DNA of 39,390 nucleotides from Bacteroidota bacterium (GCA_023392575.1 JAEVYV010000030.1:1-39390); one strand, 5' to 3'. Shown: positions 9,693 through 18,508, counted from the first letter of the stretch. Program-made: numbers and translations. The notes: generated by a model not told the origin, from the sequence alone.

Positions 9693-10790
9693 ATGAGCAC
9701 AACAATCAAACCCATCATAGGCATTTCCTGCGGCGACATCAATGGCATTGGCCCAGAATTGATCGTCAAAACCTTTTCCGATCACCGCATTCTGGAACAC
9801 TGCACCCCCATCATTTTCGGCTCCAACAAGCTGCTCAACTTTTATAAAAAATCAGTTCCCGACGCTCATTTTAATTACCAGAGCATAAAAGATTTCAGCA
9901 AGATCAACCACAAGCAATTGAACATATTTAATTGCTGGGAAGAAGAAGTAACCATCACGCCCGGGCAGCTAAACGAAACCGGCGGCAAATATGCCGTTCG
10001 CTCCTTACTGGCTGCCGCCGATGCCCTGCACCATGGTCATATCCAGGGCTTGGTTACGGCGCCCATTCATAAAAAAAATGTACAGTCGGCCGAGTTTCAG
10101 TATACGGGCCACACGCCTTTTTTGCAGGCGGTAGCCGGCACAAAGGATGTATTGATGCTTTTGTATGCCGACAACCTGCGGGTGGCCCTGGTTACCGAGC
10201 ACATTCCGGTGAAATCGATCGCCCCGCACATCACCAAAGAAGCCATCCTGTCCAAGCTCCGGCTTTTGTACGCCAGCCTGCGCAGGGATTTCGGGATCGA
10301 CAAACCCCGGATCGCCGTACTGGGCTTAAACCCCCATGCCGGAGACGAGGGACTGATTGGAAACGAAGAGGACACCATCATCAAACCGGCGATCAAGGAA
10401 GCCAAACACGACAAACTGGTTTTTGGACCCTACAGCGCCGATGCTTTCTTTGCCCGGAGAAGTTATTTGCAGTTTGATGCCGTGCTGGCCATGTACCACG
10501 ACCAGGGACTGATCCCTTTCAAAACCATTGCAGTGGGCGAAGGCGTGAACTTTACCGCCGGCCTGCCCTTTGTACGCACCTCTCCCGATCACGGTACCGC
10601 CTTTGACATTGCCGGCAAAAACAAGGCGGACGCCACTTCTTTTACAACGGCCGTTTTTGAATGCATCGACATTATTAACCGCCGCAACGAATACGAAGAC
10701 CGCAACCGCAACCCCTTGCGCAAAATCACCGCCGAAGTATTAAAGAATGTAGAAGACGAAAAGATCGACGACACCATTGACAAGGAATAA
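9693..10790 (+). CDS. pdxA: 4-hydroxythreonine-4-phosphate dehydrogenase
   Basis: PdxA oxidises 4-phosphohydroxy-L-threonine with NAD to the unstable intermediate used for pyridoxine 5'-phosphate synthesis (DXP-dependent vitamin B6 route, cytoplasmic). The 365-residue length is normal for the Bacteroidota form. Diagnostic blocks are present: GISCGDINGIGPELIVK at the N-terminus, TAPIHKKNV at 122-130, TGHTPFL at 138-144, LNPHAGDEGLIGNEE near 212-226, MYHDQGLIPFK near 267-277, and RTSPDHGTAFDIAG near 295-308. The three metal-ligand histidines of the family fit H170, H215 and H269. The ATG follows an AT-rich leader with no strong Shine-Dalgarno, which is common in Bacteroidota. It is not in an operon with the surrounding secreted-protein genes; a strong palindromic terminator follows. 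Confidence 0.97.
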   Translation: MSTTIKPIIGISCGDINGIGPELIVKTFSDHRILEHCTPIIFGSNKLLNFYKKSVPDAHFNYQSIKDFSKINHKQLNIFNCWEEEVTITPGQLNETGGKYAVRSLLAAADALHHGHIQGLVTAPIHKKNVQSAEFQYTGHTPFLQAVAGTKDVLMLLYADNLRVALVTEHIPVKSIAPHITKEAILSKLRLLYASLRRDFGIDKPRIAVLGLNPHAGDEGLIGNEEDTIIKPAIKEAKHDKLVFGPYSADAFFARRSYLQFDAVLAMYHDQGLIPFKTIAVGEGVNFTAGLPFVRTSPDHGTAFDIAGKNKADATSFTTAVFECIDIINRRNEYEDRNRNPLRKITAEVLKNVEDEKIDDTIDKE

Positions 10791-10830
10791 CCAGCCGGGC
10801 CAGACCTTGAGCCAATAAATAGCTTTCACT

Positions 10831-10872
10831 AAAACAAGAACAGCGCCTTTGCAAAGGCGCTGTTCTTGTTTT
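10831..10872. terminator. Bidirectional terminator, 42-bp perfect palindrome
   Basis: Every base pairs across the centre (10851/10852). The stem has a GC-rich middle (AGCGCC/GGCGCT) and outer arms ending AAAACAAG and CTTGTTTT, so Ts follow the hairpin on both strands. It lies 41 bases after the pdxA stop and downstream of the left SusC/SusD/TlpA operon arriving on the minus strand, so it can end both convergent transcripts. Confidence 0.85.
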
Positions 10873-11170
10873 GTACGTTCGGCTTTGGCGGCTAATACCC
10901 AACCGCTGTCCAGGAAATACGTCGTGAAATGTGAGACGGCAGACGTGAAACAGAATCAATATTGTTCCCTTCTGTTATCTGTCAACGACCATCTGCCATC
11001 CGGATAGCCCATTGGTATAATATCCAAAGATATCTTCCGAGTGTAGCTTTTTCGCCTCCTCCATCTTTTTCAAATCTTCTTTAGCCTCTTTTTCTTTGAA
11101 GCAACCCCGCAGGGTGCCCTTAACCGGAAAAGGCCCTGCTGGTAAGGCGCCCGCCCGCAAACTGGTGCGG
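10873..11170. other. Gap between palindromic terminator and TlpA-like gene; possible remnant ORF
   Basis: The main content is a minus-strand frame at 10975-11160 encoding 61 residues, with a charged helical stretch (EKEAKEDLKKMEEAKK) and an SGWQMVVDR tail. It could only begin at a TTG and has no ribosome-binding site. It may be a decayed remnant or chance. At 10931-10951 lies a GTGAGACG/CAGACGTG-type segment similar to one inside the right-hand fecR gene (28253-28283). Confidence 0.35.
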
Positions 11171-12295
11171 CTATTCCTTTATCAGCTTTGCCAGCATTCT
11201 TTCCAATGCTTCACCCCGAAGGTTTTTGGCGATAATAATGCCATTGAGGTCGAGCAGGAAGTTTTGCGGAACAGCGGTAACGCCGTATATCTGCGCCACT
11301 GAATTTTGCCAGCCTTGCAAATCACTTACATTTACCCAGGGCAGTCCGTCTTTTTCAATAGCTTTTAACCAGGCCTCCTTCTTATCATCAAGGGAAACAC
11401 CAATGATTTCAAGATTTTTATTTTTGAATTTATGGTACGCTACCACCACGTTTGGATTTTCGAGGCGGCAGGGAGCACACCAACTGGCCCAAAAATCCAC
11501 CAGCACATATTTTCCCTGGAAGTCTTTTAATGAAACCGGGCGGCCTTCCACATCCGGTTGCAGAAAGTCGGGAGCCGGTGCGCCAATGCCTGTTACCTTG
11601 GCAGCGGCTATCCGGCGGGCAAACGCCTCTCCCGCCCTGCTGTTTCGGATCCCTTCACTTAGCTGCAAAAACAATGGCTCTACCAGCGACGGATTCAGAT
11701 TGATGCCACCCAGTTCCCGAAGGGCTACCAATCCGAAGTAGGTATCGGGATGCTGCGTGACATAATCCAACCGAAGCTGCTTTTTTTCTTCAATGGCCCT
11801 GCGGTGCGCTGCCCGCATTTGCCGCAGCAAACTGGTGTCTGCCCGTGCATCGCCCTGTTGGTAAAACCGGTTCACGGCATTAATGATACTGTCCGGAGCT
11901 TTAAATAGCGCTGCATACCGGGCGGCTTCCTCATTAATCGGGGAGCCGCTCAGTTGGGCGTATTTCAGCGAGTCTTTGGCTTTTAGAACAAGGGTCCCTT
12001 TTTCCAGGTAAACCACCAGCCGGTCCCCCCCGCCTTGCTTCTCTCCGCGAGCTGCCTGATTGTTCACCATCACCAACTCGGCCTGCACCGGTCCGGGAAT
12101 GTTTCCGCTAAACCGAAATTTACCGCGGGTAATGCGGACCGAATCCACAAAGGAATCATTGTCTATATTATAGCGCAGATATACTTTCGCTCTGCCTTTT
12201 ACGCCTTGAATGTTTCCCTTCAATTCAAACCTGCCTTCCTGCGCCGCCAACAAATACGGAAAGGACAGGATTAGCATTATTAAAAAAAATCTCAT
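11171..12295 (-). CDS. TlpA-family thiol-disulfide oxidoreductase with DUF4369-like N-terminus
   Basis: The 374-residue protein has a signal peptide (to about residue 19, LLAAQ). A DUF4369-like beta-rich domain follows (about 22-115), then a helical linker, and a thioredoxin/AhpC-TSA domain from about 236. The redox motif WASWCAPC puts the active-site cysteines at 273 and 276, and the cis-Pro loop reads GVTAVPQNFLLD. Such proteins reduce or rearrange disulfides in the periplasm, often anchored at a membrane. It is the last gene of the left operon, 118 bases after susD, and is followed by the palindrome at 10831-10872. The partner protein is not known. A role in keeping thiols of the imported substrate or of the SusCD complex reduced is inference. 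Confidence 0.93.
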   Translation of the reverse strand: MRFFLIMLILSFPYLLAAQEGRFELKGNIQGVKGRAKVYLRYNIDNDSFVDSVRITRGKFRFSGNIPGPVQAELVMVNNQAARGEKQGGGDRLVVYLEKGTLVLKAKDSLKYAQLSGSPINEEAARYAALFKAPDSIINAVNRFYQQGDARADTSLLRQMRAAHRRAIEEKKQLRLDYVTQHPDTYFGLVALRELGGINLNPSLVEPLFLQLSEGIRNSRAGEAFARRIAAAKVTGIGAPAPDFLQPDVEGRPVSLKDFQGKYVLVDFWASWCAPCRLENPNVVVAYHKFKNKNLEIIGVSLDDKKEAWLKAIEKDGLPWVNVSDLQGWQNSVAQIYGVTAVPQNFLLDLNGIIIAKNLRGEALERMLAKLIKE

Positions 12296-12413
12296 ACCTC
12301 GTCTGTTTGTTTATGTTCTGATTCATCCATTGTTGTACCAACCGGCCCAACGTCCAAACGGACATTGTGGTTTGTACCATTCCTATCACAGTTCTTTTTT
12401 AGCTGCTGTCTTT

Positions 12414-13889
12414 CTATTTATAGCCGTTATTCTGCTTTACAACCACCCCATCCGCGTTGAACACTTCGGCAAAAGGAATGGGCCAGGCCCATAAATGACT
12501 GTCTGCCGCAAGGTTCCGGTTAGTGGCTTTACTGGAAGTAAACACCGTGGGGTTCCGGTTGACAGGCGTCTGGCTGCGGCGCAGATCGAACCAGGCTTGC
12601 GCCTCATAGGAAAACTCCCGGCGGCGTTCCTTACTAACCGCGTCTTTTAAAGCGGTGCCGGAGAGTTGTTCCGCAACATAATTGGTGATGCGCTTGCCCT
12701 TGAGGGTTTGAAGGTCTTTCAATGCATCGGCTTCTCCCTGGCCGGCCCCATTCAATGCTGCTTCTGCCCGGATCAGGTACATTTCGGAAAGCCGGATCAG
12801 CTTGATATCTTCGATATTATCCCAACTGGCATTGCGGCCGGAATATTTGGTCAGTATCGGGCGGCGGGCGGGGGTTCCGGTGATTCCGACCTTAATGGTA
12901 TCTGAAAAATAAGCCTTGTAGCGAATGTCATTGGTTTTATCGTATAAGGCCGTTAAGGTGGCAGAAGGATCGTAAAAGTTACGCTTAGCATAACCGGCTT
13001 TTAGAGGATCGTAGTCCGACAGAAAAGTAGCTACGCGAATATTATCAACCAGGTTCACACGCAAGGCAAGAATGACTTCCCCTCCGTGCTTATCTTCCCG
13101 CCAGATTTTAGAAAACTCCGTACTATTTTCCAGCCGGAAGCGAGGGCTATTGATAACCGCAGTAGCATAATCATAAGCCTTTTGATTTTCTCCGGCATAT
13201 AAATAAACGCGAGCCAGCAGCGCCCTTACGCCCCACTCATCAAAATAATAATTATTGCTGCCGGCCGGATTCACCGTTACGCCAGTCAGCTCATTCAAAG
13301 CGGCTTCCAGGTCCGCAATAATCTGATCGTAGGATTCTTTCACGGTTGCCCGCTCCAAGGATTCAATGTCCACTGTTTTGCGGATCACAATCCCTTGTGC
13401 AGCCGAATTCCGGTCGTATGCTTCACCATACAAACGAAGGATGTCAAAAAAAGCCATCGCCCGGATGGCATAGGCCTGCCCCAGCACCTTCTTCTTTAAG
13501 ACCGCATCGCCTGATGCTGTCTTCTGCATACCGGTTAATACAAGATTGGTCCGTGCAATAACATTGTAAATCGCCATCCAGGTGTTGGTAGGGATAACTG
13601 ATATGGGCGAATAGACCCAATCAACCAGTTCCCTGCCATCCAGGTAAGAGGTGGTTCCCTGAATGCCATCCTCTGTCATCACATCGGTCAGCAACATATT
13701 GTTTGCATAATAGGAGGTAGAAAGCATTCCCTTATACGCCCCCTTTAATACCTGATCATAATCTTCAACGGTCTTGAGGTCATCCCTTGTATTGATAAAA
13801 TATTCCGGTTCGATAGAACTGAGTTGTTTGTCGCAGGATGCCAAAACCAGGCAGCAGCCCATTAATATAGAGCAGATAGAATTTTTCAT
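12414..13889 (-). CDS. SusD/RagB-family outer-membrane lipoprotein (left operon)
   Basis: The 491-residue length is typical of SusD proteins, which sit as a lid over the SusC pore and capture nutrients at the cell surface. The signal sequence has a perfect lipobox LASC, with the lipidated Cys at residue 19. The early SIEPEYFINTRDDLKTVEDYDQ region, the helical TPR-like core (GQAYAIRAMAFFDILRLYG near residues 136-154, DEWGVRALLARVYLYAGE near 216-233) and the C-terminal SKERRREFSYEAQAWFDLRR block are SusD hallmarks. It starts 17 bases after the susC stop, so translation is probably coupled. The substrate cannot be read from the sequence. Confidence 0.95.
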   Translation of the reverse strand: MKNSICSILMGCCLVLASCDKQLSSIEPEYFINTRDDLKTVEDYDQVLKGAYKGMLSTSYYANNMLLTDVMTEDGIQGTTSYLDGRELVDWVYSPISVIPTNTWMAIYNVIARTNLVLTGMQKTASGDAVLKKKVLGQAYAIRAMAFFDILRLYGEAYDRNSAAQGIVIRKTVDIESLERATVKESYDQIIADLEAALNELTGVTVNPAGSNNYYFDEWGVRALLARVYLYAGENQKAYDYATAVINSPRFRLENSTEFSKIWREDKHGGEVILALRVNLVDNIRVATFLSDYDPLKAGYAKRNFYDPSATLTALYDKTNDIRYKAYFSDTIKVGITGTPARRPILTKYSGRNASWDNIEDIKLIRLSEMYLIRAEAALNGAGQGEADALKDLQTLKGKRITNYVAEQLSGTALKDAVSKERRREFSYEAQAWFDLRRSQTPVNRNPTVFTSSKATNRNLAADSHLWAWPIPFAEVFNADGVVVKQNNGYK

Positions 13890-13906
13890 GATCGATGATT
13901 TAAAAA

Positions 13907-16900
13907 TTAGAACCTTACATTTAAACCCAGCGTGATTGTTTTTTGCACCGGATATTGGCCGCCCTGCAGCACCCCATCCACAAACTCAGGATCGGTGCCG
14001 GTAAACTTGGTAAAAACCAAAAGGTTGGTTCCGGCCAGGTAAACGTTTACATCAGACAAGCGGAGGCGCTTCAAAACATCTTCCGGTAACCGGTATTCGA
14101 GCTGCACCAGCTTTAGGCGGGTAAATGAGCCGCTCTCCAGATAGCGATCGGTATAGCGGTTGATTTCATAACCGCCCGGCTTGGGTAAAACAGCCGTACT
14201 GTCTCCAGACCCTTTCCAGAAGTCTTTTCTTATTTTGGCCTGATTATAACTTAAATCAATCGTGTTCTCGTCATAGTACCGTTCTACGTTAATGACGTCG
14301 TTTCCAATGTTGTAAACAAAGTTGGCACGAAGGCCCCAGCTTTTATAGCGGAAATAGTTGGCAAATCCGCCGAAGTAGGGCGCATCTACAGGCCCATGAA
14401 TCCTTGCATACGTACTGTACTGCAAGGTGGGTGTGGGCTTGCCATCAGCCCCCTCGTATAAAGGTGCACCGGTTTGCGGGTCAACTCCCATGTAGTTAAT
14501 CACATACATGGAACGGAAGGGATAACCCACTTTCGTAATGCCGCCGATATAGCTAATGGCCTCCAGGCTCTGTAACGAGGTGACCCGGTTTTGGTTATGG
14601 GCAAAATTGCCGCTCACCGTCCACTCAATATGTTTTTTCCGAACCAGGTCGCCTTTCAGTTCTACCTCAATTCCGCGGTTTTTGATTCCTGCCAAATTCC
14701 GGGGCATGATTCCAAAACCCGAACTGGGTGGTATGGGCACCTGCACGAAAGCATTGTCGATCGTTTCCGAATACAGGTTCAGATTGGCTGTAAGCCGGTT
14801 TTGAAACAGCCCCAGGTCCAGGCCAAAATTTAGTTTTTTTCTTTCGGCCCAGGACACTTCCTTATTGGCTAAGCCAGACAACACATAGGCCGACTGATCA
14901 TTGTATGCTTGAATTTCAATTTTATCGAACGCAGCCTGGTTGCCTATACCAACCATATCACCGGCGTTCCCCAGGCTGGCCCTTAAGCGTAGCGTGGACA
15001 CCTGTTTGTTCAGGCGCTTCATAAACGCTTCGCCGGTTACATCCCACATCCCGGCAACGGCACCAAACCACCCAAATTGTTTCCGTTCTCCGAAAAGCGA
15101 AGACCCGTCCCTGCGGCCCGTTAGCTGCAGGTTATAACGCCGCTTGTAGGCGTAGTTGATGTTCATGAAATAGGAAGAGATGGCCGACTCGCTTCCCATG
15201 TTTCTTAAAACAGAAATATTGTCCGTTGTAATGGGCACACTGGCCAGGTTGGGAACCAGCGCATTAAACCCGTACACCCTGTAGTTCAATCCATCGGCAC
15301 GGCTATTGCGGAATTCATAGAATAGTGCTGCCGTCAAATCGTGATCATAGGAAAATACCCGGTTGTAGCTGATGGCCGATGTGGCGTTGACATTGGTGAT
15401 CTTGTTTTCTGTGAAGTCGAGCTGGCTTTTGTTGGAAAAATTGGTCTGGTACGAGCCGGGCCAATATTTATTTTCATTACCCGATATCGTGTACGAACCG
15501 GTCACATTGGTGAACAATTTTAGCCCATCTACATACGGCACCTGAAACTCGGCACGTGCAGAAATGCTGGCCATGTTTGTGTTGCTTCTGAGCCGGGCTT
15601 TGTCAATTTCATTCAGGGGATTGGGCAGCCCGTTATTTAGCCGTTCTTTAATAGCACCCTGTGCATTGTAGGGCGTTTCGTAGGGGTTGGCATAGGCCAG
15701 CACTTTCAGCGGAGAACCGGTGGTTGACAAGTTGTTCAGTACAGCCCCGCCCCGCGTGGCAGCCCCCTGAAGGCGCAGGTTGAAGTTAAAATAACGGCTT
15801 ACCACGCTGTTCAAACGGAACAACCCTGAATAACGCTTAAAAAAAGTGTTTTTAACCGTTCCCTCGTTGTCCTGGTAACCCAGCGAAAACCCATAGCTGC
15901 TTTTTTCAGAACCGCCGCCAATCGAAACGTTTTGATTGGACGTTATGCCCTGGTGCAAGATGTGGTCCTGCCAATTGGTATGGATGGCAGCCAGGCTGTC
16001 GCGCTGTTCGGCACTAAGCCGGCTGGCAAAGCCGTTTGTGGCCATCTCAAAGGCAATTTTCTCGTCTGTATTCATGTAGCGTTTGGTCAAGTCCGGCACC
16101 AGGTTTACCCCCCAGCTGCCGTTATAATCCACACGAACATTCCCCGCTTTTGCTTTGCGGGTGGTAATCACAAAAACACCATTGCCGCCCCGGGCACCAT
16201 AAATAGCGGTAGCGCCGGCGTCGCGGAGCACTTCAATGCTTTCTATATCATTTGGATTGATGGTATTGATCATATCATCCGATAAAATGAATCCATCGAC
16301 CACATATAAGGGGCGGTTCAGATAGGAGTTATCGTGCAAGCCTGATCGTCCACGGATCAGGGTAAGCCCCATTTCAGAAGGATCGCCGCTGTTGTTGACT
16401 ACCTGCAAGCCGGCCACTTTTCCCTGGATCATCTGGTCGATGCTTGGCGCGGCAACGGGTGGAATGTCCTTCGCCAACAGCTTGCTGACCGCCCCTGGAA
16501 AGTTTCGGCCCTTGATTTCCTGGTATCCGGTTATGATGATTTCCTCTGCCTTAACAACAATCATTTGTAAGGTTACATTAATAACCGTCCGCCCATTGAT
16601 GGCAACCTCCTGCGGCTCCATGCCCACAAAGGAAAAAACAAGGATTTTATCCTGTGCCGTTACCGTAATACTGTATTCTCCCCTTTCATTGGTGACCGTA
16701 CCTGCATTGGAACCCTTCACCCCTACACTGGCACCCGATAAGGGAGCGCCTTCGTTTGAAACCACCTTTCCGGAAATGATGGTTTTTGGGACAGCTGCTT
16801 GCGACACTTCGGCCGAAACACCGGCTGCTTCTGCCTGTCGTATAACAATGGTCTTACCCATTATCTTATACGTCAGACCTGTCCTGTTCAAGCAAAAATC

Positions 16901-17191
16901 CATGGTCTCTTGGATAGTGGCATTCCGAATCTTAAGCGAAACTGTTTTATTCAGTGCAGGCAGGGAAGACTCGTACCAAAACAGGAAGTCTGTTTGCTTT
17001 TCAATTTTTTTAAACACCTGTCCCAATGGAATATTTTCATCCAGAATCGTGATGCGCTGGCTATATCCTGCTGCGCTCACATGCAAACATGTTATCAAAA
17101 CCAATAGGCCGGTTAGCTTCATTTTCCGTTTTATTTGATCCAGAGGCGTTTTGGTCATGAAAAGCCCCTTACAAAGAAGGTAAAGTTTCAT
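13907..17191 (-). CDS. SusC/RagA-family TonB-dependent transporter with STN signalling domain (left operon)
   Basis: This is a 1094-residue outer-membrane pore that imports substrate with TonB energy. In order: a charged N-terminal extension (1-24), a signal segment (LTGLLVLITCLHVSAAGYSQ, cleavage near 45), a secretin/TonB N-terminal (STN) domain (about 46-119), a carboxypeptidase-regulatory-like domain (about 138-212), a plug with SusC signatures (PLYVVDGF near 294-301; NPNDIESIEVLRDAGATAIYGA near 312-333), then the barrel to the C-terminus (TITLGLNVRF). The STN domain contacts FecR in trans-envelope signalling, matching the upstream fecR and sigma genes. The ATG at 17191 is preferred because the right-hand paralogue has a matching extension (MKLYLLCKG against MLLTALCRAG). 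An antisense RNA candidate covers its leader. Confidence 0.95.
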   Translation of the reverse strand: MKLYLLCKGLFMTKTPLDQIKRKMKLTGLLVLITCLHVSAAGYSQRITILDENIPLGQVFKKIEKQTDFLFWYESSLPALNKTVSLKIRNATIQETMDFCLNRTGLTYKIMGKTIVIRQAEAAGVSAEVSQAAVPKTIISGKVVSNEGAPLSGASVGVKGSNAGTVTNERGEYSITVTAQDKILVFSFVGMEPQEVAINGRTVINVTLQMIVVKAEEIIITGYQEIKGRNFPGAVSKLLAKDIPPVAAPSIDQMIQGKVAGLQVVNNSGDPSEMGLTLIRGRSGLHDNSYLNRPLYVVDGFILSDDMINTINPNDIESIEVLRDAGATAIYGARGGNGVFVITTRKAKAGNVRVDYNGSWGVNLVPDLTKRYMNTDEKIAFEMATNGFASRLSAEQRDSLAAIHTNWQDHILHQGITSNQNVSIGGGSEKSSYGFSLGYQDNEGTVKNTFFKRYSGLFRLNSVVSRYFNFNLRLQGAATRGGAVLNNLSTTGSPLKVLAYANPYETPYNAQGAIKERLNNGLPNPLNEIDKARLRSNTNMASISARAEFQVPYVDGLKLFTNVTGSYTISGNENKYWPGSYQTNFSNKSQLDFTENKITNVNATSAISYNRVFSYDHDLTAALFYEFRNSRADGLNYRVYGFNALVPNLASVPITTDNISVLRNMGSESAISSYFMNINYAYKRRYNLQLTGRRDGSSLFGERKQFGWFGAVAGMWDVTGEAFMKRLNKQVSTLRLRASLGNAGDMVGIGNQAAFDKIEIQAYNDQSAYVLSGLANKEVSWAERKKLNFGLDLGLFQNRLTANLNLYSETIDNAFVQVPIPPSSGFGIMPRNLAGIKNRGIEVELKGDLVRKKHIEWTVSGNFAHNQNRVTSLQSLEAISYIGGITKVGYPFRSMYVINYMGVDPQTGAPLYEGADGKPTPTLQYSTYARIHGPVDAPYFGGFANYFRYKSWGLRANFVYNIGNDVINVERYYDENTIDLSYNQAKIRKDFWKGSGDSTAVLPKPGGYEINRYTDRYLESGSFTRLKLVQLEYRLPEDVLKRLRLSDVNVYLAGTNLLVFTKFTGTDPEFVDGVLQGGQYPVQKTITLGLNVRF

Positions 17192-17199
17192 ACTTTTAC
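17192..17199 (+). promoter_or_regulatory. Candidate -7 box for an antisense RNA (left operon)
   Basis: TACTTTTA on the plus strand matches seven of eight bases of TAnnTTTG and begins immediately beside the susC start codon. The right-hand operon has an exact match (TAACTTTG) at the equivalent place. No clear -33 box is seen. Confidence 0.25.
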
Positions 17200-17204
17200 T
17201 TTGT

Positions 17205-17276
17205 TTACGTTTTACAGTTAGTTGTTTAATGTGGACTTAAATGTGCCGGAAACGTTGGCCCGTTTCCGGTTTTTTA
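17205..17276 (+). ncRNA. Predicted antisense RNA over the susC leader (left operon)
   Basis: This is inferred from a plus-strand terminator in the fecR-susC gap, with a -7-like box beside the susC start codon. A transcript of about 70 bases would be fully complementary to the susC leader including its ribosome-binding region, so it could block susC translation or destabilise the mRNA. DonS of Bacteroides fragilis is an established antisense RNA of this type in sigma/anti-sigma controlled loci. The 5' end is approximate. No other plus-strand gene lies nearby that would need this terminator. Confidence 0.4.
17246..17276 (+). terminator. Plus-strand terminator hairpin between fecR and susC (left operon)
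   Basis: A perfect 9-bp stem CCGGAAACG/CGTTTCCGG (17246-17254 with 17261-17269) has a six-base loop and is followed by six Ts on the plus strand. On the minus strand, the direction of the operon, no T run follows. It therefore reads as a terminator only for an antisense transcript. Confidence 0.65.
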
Positions 17277-17302
17277 TGCGTTGGTTACATGCTGATTAGT
17301 TT

Positions 17303-18508
17303 TTAAGGTGAGACAATAACTTTTTTACCGTTTATCTTCAAGTGTACACCACCCCCTTCTTCCAAAATGCCGAAAACCTCTTTTAAAGATGTATTGCGGT
17401 ATATTTTCCCGTCAAATTTTTTATCCGGCACGCGGCCCTCAAAAACCACGTCAACATTGTACCAGCGGGCTACCTGCCGCATAATGGTTTTTATATCCGC
17501 TTGTTCAAACTGAAAAAGTCCGTTCTTCCAGGCCACTACTTCGTCTATGTCTACTTGATTTGTGATTTTAAGTTTGGAGTTTGTGGTTTGAAGCTGCGCC
17601 TGCTGACCGGGTTTGAGTACCGCTGTCTGGTCTCTGTTGCTTACCATTACCTTTCCTTCCAATAAGGTTATTTTTAACGATGGCTCATCTTCATAGCCAT
17701 TGATATTAAAATGTGTTCCCAATACTTTCACTTCGGCTTCTCCTCTTTGAACAACAAAAGGCATGACTGCATTATGCGCTACTTCAAAATACCCCTCTCC
17801 GGTTAATTCCACCCTTCTTTCCTTTTCTGCAAAAGCAGCAGGGAACCTCAATGAGGATGCAGCATTGAGCCATACCCTGGTTCCATCAGCTAACACCAAC
17901 TGGTACTGCCCTCCCTTGGGTGTGGTGATCGTGTTGTAAAGAACCTGTGTTGCAGCACCTTCTTTATTGTAAGCTAACCTGCCGTCATCCAGCTTAATCA
18001 CCGTTACATTTCCCTGTTTGGTGATAGCGCCGTTATTGGCTGAATCCAAAATCACTTTTGTGCCATCGGCCAGTGTTAAAACAGCTTTGTTGCCACCGGG
18101 GGCAATGTCCTCTACCTTAGGAGCAAGGGCTACAGAAGGCTTCTCCGCCCCACCACGCCCCACCACAAACCACAAACCAAAAACCAGAAACAGTAAAACT
18201 GCCGCAGCGGCCATCCACCTGCGCAGGTAAAGCATCCGCGAACGCCGTTGCAACAAATGAATCCGCTCCTGAATGCCGCTCCAGGTTGCAGCCACCCTTT
18301 CTTCAGCCATGCTTTCGTTCACAACCCGTATGGCCTCCACAAGCCGCCGGGCTTCTGCAACCACACCCGCCTGCGCCGGATAGCGTTGCAGATATTCTTT
18401 CCAAAATAAATTACTGTCTGCATCGGGGCATTTCACCCATGCAATGAACGAAGCCTCGGTTGCCAATTGTGTTGCTGAATATCTTGCGTACATGTCCAGA
18501 GATGCCAT
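17303..18508 (-). CDS. FecR-family anti-sigma factor (left operon)
   Basis: This is an inner-membrane regulator that holds the neighbouring ECF sigma factor until SusC reports substrate through its STN domain. With the start at 18508 the protein is 401 residues: a cytoplasmic part with the F..WV...FW..YL pattern (21-40), one membrane helix (about 98-116), a periplasmic FecR domain (GGQYQLVLADGTRVWLNAA, ELTGEGYFEVAH, VLGTHFNINGY) and a C-terminal DUF4974 domain (AWKNGLFQFEQADI onward). The 18508 start is chosen because GAAAGG lies eight bases upstream; the frame is open to 18547 with another ATG at 18529. Two stretches (18147-18191 and 17555-17592) are made of CAAACC/CACAAAC-like micro-repeats. 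It lies 95 bases after the sigma gene. Confidence 0.93.
   Translation of the reverse strand: MASLDMYARYSATQLATEASFIAWVKCPDADSNLFWKEYLQRYPAQAGVVAEARRLVEAIRVVNESMAEERVAATWSGIQERIHLLQRRSRMLYLRRWMAAAAVLLFLVFGLWFVVGRGGAEKPSVALAPKVEDIAPGGNKAVLTLADGTKVILDSANNGAITKQGNVTVIKLDDGRLAYNKEGAATQVLYNTITTPKGGQYQLVLADGTRVWLNAASSLRFPAAFAEKERRVELTGEGYFEVAHNAVMPFVVQRGEAEVKVLGTHFNINGYEDEPSLKITLLEGKVMVSNRDQTAVLKPGQQAQLQTTNSKLKITNQVDIDEVVAWKNGLFQFEQADIKTIMRQVARWYNVDVVFEGRVPDKKFDGKIYRNTSLKEVFGILEEGGGVHLKINGKKVIVSP
18147..18191. repeat. CCACAAACC-type micro-repeat inside fecR (left)
   Basis: Near-copies of CCACAAACC and CCACCACGCC encode the end of the membrane helix and the linker just after it (LWFVVGRGG). A similar run occurs at the same protein position in the right-hand fecR (28290-28313), and more copies lie before the DUF4974 domain of both genes (17555-17592; 27671-27710). 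Confidence 0.4.

Noticed and set aside
12334..12378. Inverted repeat between left susD and the tlpA-like gene as a terminator
   Set aside because: The stem has mismatches and no T run follows on the operon strand; it may be a weak mRNA fold at most.
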